DNA of 5,460 nucleotides from Thalassospiraceae bacterium (GTDB lineage Bacteria; Pseudomonadota; Alphaproteobacteria; Rhodospirillales; Magnetovibrionaceae): contig DAOWFB010000015.1 of the NCBI GenBank assembly GCA_030638205.1, positions 1 to 5,460 on the forward strand, read 5' to 3'. Positions 1 through 5,460 of this stretch are shown here, piece after piece (positions within the stretch are counted from its first letter, which is position 1; each line of letters starts with the position of its first letter). The notes below the pieces were generated by a model, which saw only the letters and a program-made list of their open reading frames with translations, was not told where the DNA came from and ran no database searches. A program made the position numbers and the translations under genes.

Positions 1-1
1 T

Positions 2-382
2 CGTCTTGGCTTTGCCGTAACGGATAATAAAACCGCTAAATTGGTTAAGGACAAACTTGGCCCCTGGGCGGTTTCCGGCCCGGCCATGTGGGCGGGAATT
101 TCTGCATTTAGCGACAATAAATGGATAGAGGAAACTAAAATTCAATTAGCAGATAATGCAAAAAAATTAGATTTAATTTTGCAGGCACTGGACATGGAAA
201 TTATTGGCGGAACTAGCCTTTTCAGGTTGGTTCGCCATGAATGCGCAAATGAAATGTTTGAACGCCTTGGCCGGGCTGGAATATTGGTTCGCCCGTTTGA
301 TGAAAACCCCAATTGGTTACGTTTTGGTATTCCGGCAAATAAGGCTGATTTTGATCGCCTTGAAAACGCGCTCGTGGGTTAA
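2..382 (+). CDS. cobC: Threonine-phosphate decarboxylase CobC, C-terminal fragment (5' end outside window)
   Basis: This is the last 126 residues of a PLP-dependent fold-type I aminotransferase-like enzyme. CobC/CobD enzymes decarboxylate L-threonine O-3-phosphate to (R)-1-amino-2-propanol phosphate, the linker of the cobalamin nucleotide loop, in the cytoplasm. The open frame runs in from position 2, beginning RLGFA, so the in-frame TTG at 41 is not the real start. Visible family marks are RLGFA (fragment residues 1-5), LGPWAVSGPA (19-28), and VRPFD followed by NWLRFGIP near the end, whose Arg (about 107) is the expected substrate-carboxylate ligand. The PLP-binding Lys should lie about ten residues before RLGFA and is therefore not in the window. 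The assignment rests on the LGPWAVSGPA block and the C-terminal pattern. A histidinol-phosphate aminotransferase paralogue is the main alternative but fits less well. The gene converges with the M81 peptidase gene, and their stops overlap by 4 nt. Confidence 0.85.
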   Translation, partial: RLGFAVTDNKTAKLVKDKLGPWAVSGPAMWAGISAFSDNKWIEETKIQLADNAKKLDLILQALDMEIIGGTSLFRLVRHECANEMFERLGRAGILVRPFDENPNWLRFGIPANKADFDRLENALVG

Positions 383-1872
383 TTTCCGGGAAAATGTTTA
401 ATCCCGGGACGGATATTTTTATAATCTAGCTTTCTGGGGTCGGCAGTATTAGCCCCCGGCGCCTCAACTATTAAAATATCGGCGGCCATTTTTTCAAAAT
501 CAGCGCGAAAGTGAACCGAGCTTTTAAGGGCCAGCACCGAACATTTTTCGGGATCGATGCCCAAATGTTTAAACATGGCGCGGTCGGCGGCTTGTTGTTT
601 TTTTGTTGAAACTGCAATTTTTACCTTATGGGCTTCATGGCCAGTTTCCAGCAATGCCATTGGCCCAAGGTCTATTTCGGCACCTGCAAAAAATGGGCCT
701 TCGGCTTTAAACTTACCACTGCCCAGTGCCAAAACCTTGAACGTTGCGTGCAATGGGGTGTCGCCGTTAAATCTTTTACTTGAACCAAAATCCATTTCGA
801 AACTTTGGCCAATACCTGCTTCGATTGATTTTTTTACCGCCATGGGTTCGGCAAAAATTCCTGCGGCTGCATTTTTAACATTTGCTTTTATCATGGCTTT
901 TAAAAGACCCGTGGTATCGCCGTCGCCACCGCCGCCGGGATTGTCTTGGGTGTCTGCCAATATTACCGGGCCATTGCCGTTAAATATTTTAACCGCCAAA
1001 CGTAATGCATCATCCGGCTGATAAAGCGTTCCGGCGAAATCATTTTCGAGGTCAGTTAATAATTTAATTGTTTTATTGGCAGTTTCTTTTACCAATGCTT
1101 CATCCGCCCCCGATACCACCGCTGCTGGGCCGCAATCAAAAACATCTGCTGGCGGAAAACCCATTGCAATTGATACCGCGTCAATGCCGGGAGCCTTTAG
1201 TCCATCAAGGTTTGCATATATGCCCTTGGCGGGTTCGGCCAATGTGCTTTGCCACGTTAGGGGTACAAGAAAACTACCTTGCGCCAATGCAACGGTGCGT
1301 TTTTTACCATCGATAATTATTTGGTTTAAAATATTCGCTGCCCGCGCCCCGGTTTCAAACATATCAACGTGGGGGTATGTTTGATAAACCACAATGCCGT
1401 CAACTTGGGCGCACATTTGGGGGCTTATGTTGGCATGAAAATCAAGCGCCACCACCAATGGAATATTGGGGCCAATGGCGCCCCGAACGCGTTTTAAAAT
1501 TTCGCCGTCACCATCTGCAAAGTTTTCCGAAACCATGGCCCCGTGTAAATCCATGAACAGGCCATCAATGGGCCCGGCTTTGCTTATGCCGTTCAACATT
1601 TGTTCCATAACATTTTCAAATGCGTGCGTGGTAACCGGGCCAGAAGGGGGTGCCGCGCACCAGACAAGCCCGCTTAATTCATGACCTGCGTTTTTTGCTT
1701 GTTGGACAAATCCCGCTACCGGCAGATTGATGCCTTGGGTTTTTTCGAAAATGTCATTACCAGAACATAGTCCGGGCCATGCATCACTGGTCACAAAATC
1801 ATCATATATGGCGGTGCTAGGCGCGAAGGTGTTTGTTTCGTGGTGAAATCCACCTACGGCAATGTGTGCCAT
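379..1872 (-). CDS. M81 family metallopeptidase (MlrC / microcystinase C-like)
   Basis: This is a complete 497-residue protein, the usual length for the M81 family, with no signal peptide, so probably cytoplasmic. MlrC, the best-studied member, is a zinc enzyme that cleaves linearised microcystin and its tetrapeptide; most bacterial homologues have unknown substrates. The N-terminal domain opens with GGFHHETNTF (residues 7-16). The likely zinc ligands are H110 (DLHGAM), D144 and H146 (DFHAN), and H168 (TYPHVD); this H-D-H-H order and spacing fits what I recall for MlrC. The C-terminal domain carries the hallmark DNPGGGGDGDTT (310-321), KSSVHFRADF (450-459) and a terminal RPG...FP. The ATG start is supported by AAAGG six bases upstream and by the conserved N-terminus. 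It lies 30 nt after the SDR gene and is probably cotranscribed with it. The family call is firm. Microcystin breakdown should not be assumed, because no mlrA or mlrB is visible. Confidence 0.92.
   Translation of the reverse strand: MAHIAVGGFHHETNTFAPSTAIYDDFVTSDAWPGLCSGNDIFEKTQGINLPVAGFVQQAKNAGHELSGLVWCAAPPSGPVTTHAFENVMEQMLNGISKAGPIDGLFMDLHGAMVSENFADGDGEILKRVRGAIGPNIPLVVALDFHANISPQMCAQVDGIVVYQTYPHVDMFETGARAANILNQIIIDGKKRTVALAQGSFLVPLTWQSTLAEPAKGIYANLDGLKAPGIDAVSIAMGFPPADVFDCGPAAVVSGADEALVKETANKTIKLLTDLENDFAGTLYQPDDALRLAVKIFNGNGPVILADTQDNPGGGGDGDTTGLLKAMIKANVKNAAAGIFAEPMAVKKSIEAGIGQSFEMDFGSSKRFNGDTPLHATFKVLALGSGKFKAEGPFFAGAEIDLGPMALLETGHEAHKVKIAVSTKKQQAADRAMFKHLGIDPEKCSVLALKSSVHFRADFEKMAADILIVEAPGANTADPRKLDYKNIRPGIKHFPGN
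384..420 (+). terminator. Possible weak intrinsic terminator after cobC
   Basis: Just past the cobC stop, CCGGGA (386-391) can pair with TCCCGG (402-407) around a 10-nt A/T-rich loop. A T-G and a T-A pair may extend the stem outward. A run of five T follows at 416-420, but it starts about eight bases after the stem, which is further than in a strong intrinsic terminator. The hairpin lies wholly inside the 3' coding end of the convergent M81 gene. On that strand no T-run follows it, so it would serve only cobC. I saw it by eye and did not calculate a folding energy. Confidence 0.35.
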
Positions 1873-1878
1873 TTTATA

Positions 1879-1883
1879 CCTTT
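1879..1883 (-). promoter_or_regulatory. Ribosome binding site of the M81 peptidase gene
   Basis: AAAGG on the - strand ends six bases before the ATG at 1872. It lies within the 30-nt gap after the SDR stop and supports the chosen start. No promoter is evident in this gap. Confidence 0.6.
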
Positions 1884-1902
1884 GTGCCTTTTGTGATTAG
1901 GG

Positions 1903-2625
1903 CTAAAGCTCGATTAATTCACCATGTCGTGCGCATGACGCCTCGGCCAGCTCGACAAAATATTCGACTATTTCTTCCGGTGATTTTACGGTTTGCGGGT
2001 CTTCGCCCGGCATTGCTTCGGCCCGCATATCGGTGCGGGTGCCGCCAGGATTTATCAAGTTGACGCGGACATTGGTTTTTTTAGTTTCTTCGGCATAAAT
2101 GTTTGCAAGCATTTCAAGACCAGCTTTGGAAATTGCATATGTTCCCCAAAATGCGCGCGCACTATGACCAACGCTTGATGTTACAAAAATTACGCGCCCG
2201 GCATCTGATTGACGGAGCAGGGGATCAAAACTGCGGATAAGCCGCCAATTGGCAGTCAGGTTTGTAGCCATGACTTGATCCCATGCTTTAGGTTCAATAT
2301 GGCCCAGCGGCGAAAGCACACCCAGCATTCCGGCATTGCCCACCAATATATCAAGCTTGCCAAAACGTTCATACATGGCCGCACCCATGTGATCGATAAC
2401 ATCAAAATCCGTCAGGTCGGCTGGAACCAGCGTTGATGGAACGCCACCATTAATTTTTTGAATTTCATCGTCTAGTTCTTCCAGCGCACCTTGGGTGCGG
2501 GCGGTTAAAATTAAATGCGCGCCTTCGTGCGCAAAACGTAGCGCAACCGCCCGGCCAATGCCGCGCGATGCTCCGGTAACAAGGGCAATTTTACCTTCTA
2601 GGCGTTTTGTATTGCTATCGCTCAT
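1903..2625 (-). CDS. SDR family NAD(P)-dependent oxidoreductase, YciK-like
   Basis: This is a complete 240-residue classical short-chain dehydrogenase/reductase with a single Rossmann domain, probably a cytoplasmic oligomer. The cofactor glycine motif TGASRGIG is at residues 17-24 and GNAG at 96-99. The catalytic residues are N122, S150, Y163 and K167 (YAISK), so the full N-S-Y-K tetrad is present. INPGGTRTDMRAEA (191-204) and SDAGRVIF with SSVG resemble E. coli YciK, a family annotated as oxoacyl-type reductase without a well-defined substrate. The basic residues at 21 and 43 suggest NADP(H), which is inference. It starts only 6 nt after the purF stop, and its ribosome binding site lies in the last codons of purF, so translation is probably coupled. 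An SDR after purF is a common alphaproteobacterial arrangement. The true substrate cannot be read from the sequence. Confidence 0.93.
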   Translation of the reverse strand: MSDSNTKRLEGKIALVTGASRGIGRAVALRFAHEGAHLILTARTQGALEELDDEIQKINGGVPSTLVPADLTDFDVIDHMGAAMYERFGKLDILVGNAGMLGVLSPLGHIEPKAWDQVMATNLTANWRLIRSFDPLLRQSDAGRVIFVTSSVGHSARAFWGTYAISKAGLEMLANIYAEETKKTNVRVNLINPGGTRTDMRAEAMPGEDPQTVKSPEEIVEYFVELAEASCARHGELIEL

Positions 2626-2631
2626 TGCTAC

Positions 2632-4098
2632 TTAGACCTCTGACAATAATGAAAGCTGCTCCGGTCCGGGGTTGCCTTCTTTATCGACCAGCGCAATGGG
2701 GTATTCACCGCTAAAGCATGCATCACAGTATTGCGGGCATTCTTTATTGCGGCCTTTTTCGCCAACCGCACGATAAAGACCGTCTTCGGAAATAAATGAA
2801 AGGCTATCGGCACCAATTTCTTTGGCCATTTCTTCAACCGTGAAACGGTGGGCCATTAATTTTTCTTTGTTTGGCGTATCGATGCCATAAAAACATGGGT
2901 GCGCTGTTGGTGGGCTGGAAATTCTCATGTGAACCTCGGTTGCACCTGCGTTACGCACCATTTCAACAATTTTCATGGATGTTGTTCCGCGCACAATGCT
3001 GTCATCAACCAGCAATACCCGTTTGCCTTTTATCTGGGCGGTATTGGCATTGTGTTTAAGACGAACCCCAAGGTTGCGGATTTTGTCTGATGGTTCAATA
3101 AAGGTGCGACCAACGTAATGGTTACGAATTATGCCAAGCTCAAACGGTACGCCTGACTGTTCGGAATAACCAATTGCTGCCGGAACTCCAGAATCTGGAA
3201 CCGGAACAATCATATCAACGTCAACGTGGCTTTCACGGGCCAGTTCTTGCCCAATTTTTTTACGCACATCATAAACGTTCAAGCCACCCATGATGCTATC
3301 GGGTCTGGCAAAATAAATATGTTCAAAAATGCAAAATCTGGATGGGACTGGGGGAAATGGCTTGAAGCTTTGCAGTCCGTGTTTTTCGCTAATAACCACA
3401 ATCTCGCCCGGTTCAACGTCGCGCACATATTCAGCGCCAATAATATCCAACGCACATGTTTCAGATGCTAAAACCCACGCATCACTCGAACGGCCCAGCA
3501 CCAATGGGCGCACACCCAATGGATCGCGGGCACCGATAAGTTTTTCCCGGGTTAATGCCAACAATGAATATGCGCCTTCAACCCGTTTCAGGGCATCAAT
3601 AAGACGATCCATAACCTTGTGGTAATCGCTGGTCGCGACCAGATGCAAAAATGTTTCACTGTCTGATGTTGATTGGAATATGCAGCCTTCTTCTACTAAA
3701 TTACGGCGCATGGTTCTGGCATTGGTTAGGTTGCCGTTGTGGGCAATGGCAAACCCACCAAATACAAGGTCGGCAAACATTGGTTGCACGTTACGCAAAA
3801 CCGTTTGCCCCGATGTTGAATAGCGCACATGGCCAATTGCCATTGGCCCAACCAAGCGTTCAATTACATCTTCGGAGTTAAAGTTATCACCAACCGGGCC
3901 CATGGCGCGGTGGGAATGAAAATGTTTTCCATCGTATGAAACAACGCCGGCTGCTTCTTGTCCGCGATGTTGTAGCGCGTGCAGGCCCAGTGCGGTAAAG
4001 GCGGAAGCATCGGGGTGGCCGAAAATACCAAACACCCCACATTCGTCGTGGAAATGATCATCTTCAATGTAGCCAGTGGAGCAGCTAGTATTTTTCAT
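2632..4098 (-). CDS. purF: Amidophosphoribosyltransferase (glutamine PRPP amidotransferase)
   Basis: This is a complete 488-residue enzyme of the first committed step of de novo purine synthesis: PRPP and glutamine give 5-phosphoribosylamine and glutamate. The N-terminal Ntn glutaminase domain begins DECGVFGI. Cys20 is the expected nucleophile, exposed by removal of a 19-residue propeptide. HRGQEA (44-49), GHVRYSTSG (89-97) and NGNLTN (121-126) are glutaminase motifs. The C-terminal phosphoribosyltransferase domain has the PRPP loop VDDSIVRGTT (364-373) and PVPDSG (299-304). Cysteines 256 (FCIFEHIYFARPDS), 402 (HPCFYGID), and 454, 458 and 461 match the [4Fe-4S] ligand regions of the Bacillus subtilis enzyme, so this is the Fe-S, propeptide-bearing type rather than the E. 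coli type. The ATG start gives the propeptide and has AGGA nine bases upstream. It lies 24 nt after cvpA and 6 nt before the SDR gene. No purine-repressor site or riboswitch is visible in these short gaps. Confidence 0.98.
   Translation of the reverse strand: MKNTSCSTGYIEDDHFHDECGVFGIFGHPDASAFTALGLHALQHRGQEAAGVVSYDGKHFHSHRAMGPVGDNFNSEDVIERLVGPMAIGHVRYSTSGQTVLRNVQPMFADLVFGGFAIAHNGNLTNARTMRRNLVEEGCIFQSTSDSETFLHLVATSDYHKVMDRLIDALKRVEGAYSLLALTREKLIGARDPLGVRPLVLGRSSDAWVLASETCALDIIGAEYVRDVEPGEIVVISEKHGLQSFKPFPPVPSRFCIFEHIYFARPDSIMGGLNVYDVRKKIGQELARESHVDVDMIVPVPDSGVPAAIGYSEQSGVPFELGIIRNHYVGRTFIEPSDKIRNLGVRLKHNANTAQIKGKRVLLVDDSIVRGTTSMKIVEMVRNAGATEVHMRISSPPTAHPCFYGIDTPNKEKLMAHRFTVEEMAKEIGADSLSFISEDGLYRAVGEKGRNKECPQYCDACFSGEYPIALVDKEGNPGPEQLSLLSEV
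2636..2641 (-). promoter_or_regulatory. Ribosome binding site of the SDR gene, inside the purF end
   Basis: AGAGGT on the - strand lies ten bases before the SDR ATG and forms part of the last Glu and Val codons of purF. A ribosome finishing purF passes directly over this site, which favours translational coupling of the two genes. Confidence 0.6.
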
Positions 4099-4107
4099 AG
4101 AGACTAT

Positions 4108-4111
4108 TCCT
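4108..4111 (-). promoter_or_regulatory. Ribosome binding site of purF
   Basis: AGGA on the - strand ends nine bases before the purF ATG, within the 24-nt gap after cvpA. It supports a start that includes the 19-residue propeptide. The gap is too short for an obvious separate promoter. Confidence 0.5.
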
Positions 4112-4122
4112 ATTTTTTCTCT

Positions 4123-4773
4123 CTATTTATTTGTTTCAAAAAGCTTATCCAGCTCTTTGCGTTGTTTGGTGGCGTAGCCATCGCCATCGCCGCCAGCCGG
4201 GGTTTCGGCCTTGGGGGTTATGGCATCTTTGAACATTTGTTGAACTTTATCTCTGGTGGTTTGATCTGTTTTCTTGGTGTCTTTATCAGCATCAGCACCA
4301 TCGTCATTAGGTGCCAATGCTTTAATCATGCCCGAGCCAATTTCAACCATATGAATTGCCTTGGCGTCTCGTACCCATGGGCCTTGTTCGTCTGCCGGAA
4401 TAACCCATTCAAGAGCGATATAGGCAAGGCATATAATAATAGCACCGCGAGCAAGACCAAATAAAAGCCCCAATGCCCGGTCCAGCGCGCCAAGGGCGCT
4501 ATCTTTTACCTTGCGCGATATGGACTTGGTCAACATGGATAATATAACAAGGGTTGCAATAAAAATAATTGCGCCCAGCGCAAGTGCTGCAAAAAATTCA
4601 TCATCGATAACTTGCATCATCAACGGCTTTAAAAGCGGCGTTGCGTACATGGTCGCAAAAATAGCGCCAATCCAACCGACAATGGAAAGCACCTCGTGAA
4701 CAAACCCACGGGCAAAGGCCAATACGCCGGAAACGGCTAAAACGGCAATAACGGCTATGTCGAACATTGTCAT
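4123..4773 (-). CDS. cvpA: CvpA family inner-membrane protein
   Basis: This is a complete 216-residue membrane protein of the CvpA family, named for colicin V production in E. coli, where cvpA precedes purF. Its molecular role is not settled; envelope homeostasis has been proposed. Four hydrophobic segments are visible at about residues 4-20, 27-47, 61-83 and 101-123. Family marks are ARGFVHEVLSIVGW (21-34) and LGALDRALGLLFGLARG (94-110). After the fourth helix comes a hydrophilic tail, about 150-216, rich in Asp, Lys, Thr and Gln with a Gly/Asp patch (194-199), probably disordered and cytoplasmic. The ATG at 4773 is the first in-frame ATG after the radA stop; a second ATG two codons later is also possible. 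The only clear GAGG is 16 bases upstream, unusually far. It sits 38 nt after radA and 24 nt before purF, a gene order I recall as conserved in Alphaproteobacteria. Confidence 0.93.
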   Translation of the reverse strand: MTMFDIAVIAVLAVSGVLAFARGFVHEVLSIVGWIGAIFATMYATPLLKPLMMQVIDDEFFAALALGAIIFIATLVILSMLTKSISRKVKDSALGALDRALGLLFGLARGAIIICLAYIALEWVIPADEQGPWVRDAKAIHMVEIGSGMIKALAPNDDGADADKDTKKTDQTTRDKVQQMFKDAITPKAETPAGGDGDGYATKQRKELDKLFETNK

Positions 4774-4811
4774 CGTTATTATTTTTTTACCTCGGCCCTT
4801 AATTCCGGCCT

Positions 4812-5459
4812 TTAATCATCAAACAACTGCACAAGATCGGAAAGATGTTTTATTTCCTTAACACTAATTTCCTTGGGGGATTTTTTAACCCCCTTGGAGC
4901 CAGCCGGAACAAATGCGCGCTTGAAACCCAATTTTGCGGCCTCTTTAATGCGTGCCTCCATGTGGCTTACGCTTCTTATTTCTCCCGATAGCCCAATTTC
5001 GCCAAAGAACACCGCATCAAGCGGTGCCGCCTTGCCCGAAAGCGACGATATCAGGGCGCTGGCAACGGCCATGTCGGCGGCTGGTTCAACAACCTTTAGG
5101 CCACCAGCGACGTTTAGGTATACGTCATTTGCCCCGATGGCAAGGTTGCATCTGGTCTCGGTAACGGCCATCACCTGGGCCAGCCTGCCGGAATCCCAGC
5201 CGACCACGGCGCGCCTGGGTTGCGATAGCTGGGTAGGCGATACAAGTGCCTGAATTTCCAGCAACATTGGCCGGGTTCCTTCCATTCCGGCGAATATGGC
5301 AGAACCGGAAACACCTTCGTCGCGCTCGGACAAAAACAGCGCCGATGGGTTGGCGACCTCGCGCAGGCCCTCGTCAGACATTTCAAAAACACCAATTTCA
5401 TCTGTCGCGCCAAAGCGGTTTTTGACCGCACGGACGCTTCTAAACTGGTGGCTTTTTTC
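4812..5459 (-). CDS. radA: DNA repair protein RadA (Sms), C-terminal part (5' end outside window)
   Basis: This is the last 215 residues of RadA, a RecA-like ATPase/helicase that promotes branch migration of recombination intermediates and aids DNA repair. Translation runs in from the right edge. The RadA-specific KNRFG motif is near the start (fragment residues 13-17), followed by a typical DEIGVFEM stretch, so the Met codon at 5379-5381 is internal and not the start. The remainder is the Lon-protease-like domain, with AGGLKVVEPAADMAVASA (about 118-135) and GEIGLSGEIR (153-162). Where Lon has its PSAG serine motif, this protein reads AADMA, consistent with a non-proteolytic domain. The zinc finger and Walker motifs, expected in the missing 240 or so residues, lie outside the window. 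It is the most upstream gene seen of the - strand run and ends 38 nt before cvpA. Confidence 0.96.
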   Translation of the reverse strand, partial: EKSHQFRSVRAVKNRFGATDEIGVFEMSDEGLREVANPSALFLSERDEGVSGSAIFAGMEGTRPMLLEIQALVSPTQLSQPRRAVVGWDSGRLAQVMAVTETRCNLAIGANDVYLNVAGGLKVVEPAADMAVASALISSLSGKAAPLDAVFFGEIGLSGEIRSVSHMEARIKEAAKLGFKRAFVPAGSKGVKKSPKEISVKEIKHLSDLVQLFDD

Positions 5460-5460
5460 A

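Noticed and set aside
41..382. TTG at 41 as the start of a separate small gene
   Set aside because: The frame is open to the window edge, and the upstream residues (RLGFA and following) match the CobC family, so this is the interior of a longer gene.
557..1021. Open frame of 154 codons on the + strand opposite the M81 gene
   Set aside because: It lies wholly antisense to a gene with clear family motifs, has no recognisable domain, and has a composition expected of a reverse-strand shadow.
379..1872. Microcystin-degradation (mlr) cluster
   Set aside because: Only an MlrC-family protein is present, with no MlrA, MlrB or MlrD visible. M81 enzymes are widespread in bacteria that do not degrade microcystin.
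3979..4464. Open frame of 161 codons on the + strand across the purF-cvpA junction, with hydrophobic stretches
   Set aside because: It is antisense to the purF start and the cvpA 3' half. The hydrophobic stretches fall in different places from the CvpA helices, and I recognise no family. The genes on the other strand are unambiguous.
4789..4815. GGCC repeats in the radA-cvpA gap as a hairpin terminator
   Set aside because: The stem is only four base pairs and no T-run follows on the - strand, so it is unlikely to end transcription.
5379..5381. Met codon as the start of a short RadA-like protein
   Set aside because: The reading frame continues upstream with the RadA KNRFG motif to the window edge, so this Met is internal.

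Overview
The window looks like a gene-dense stretch of an alphaproteobacterial chromosome. The gene order radA - cvpA - purF - SDR is one I recall as widespread in Alphaproteobacteria. The fragment at the left edge resembles the alphaproteobacterial CobC type of cobalamin-pathway enzyme. Base composition looks moderate (by eye below 50% GC, with many A/T-ending codons), which argues against a high-GC rhizobial or rhodobacterial genome. I cannot name a genus.

Layout. On the + strand, positions 2-382 hold the 3' end of cobC, whose start lies left of the window. All remaining genes are on the - strand and are read from right to left: radA (C-terminal half only, entering at the right edge), cvpA, purF, a YciK-like short-chain dehydrogenase/reductase, and an M81-family metallopeptidase (MlrC-like). 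The gaps between them are 38, 24, 6 and 30 nt, so they are probably one transcription unit with its promoter beyond the right edge. The last - strand gene and cobC converge, and their stop codons overlap in a shared TTAA. A small hairpin with a T-run just past the cobC stop may end cobC transcription. No stretch over 40 nt lacks a gene.

Function. PurF is the committed step of de novo purine synthesis and is of the Bacillus type (propeptide, N-terminal Cys nucleophile, Fe-S cysteines). CvpA is a four-helix membrane protein often encoded beside purF. RadA is a recombination and branch-migration ATPase. The SDR and the M81 peptidase have no proven link to purines. The M81 gene is the least expected member of the run.

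I see no RNA genes, mobile elements, CRISPR arrays, tandem repeats or defence genes, and no clear new system. The findings are modest and concern gene organisation, start sites and enzymes of uncertain substrate.
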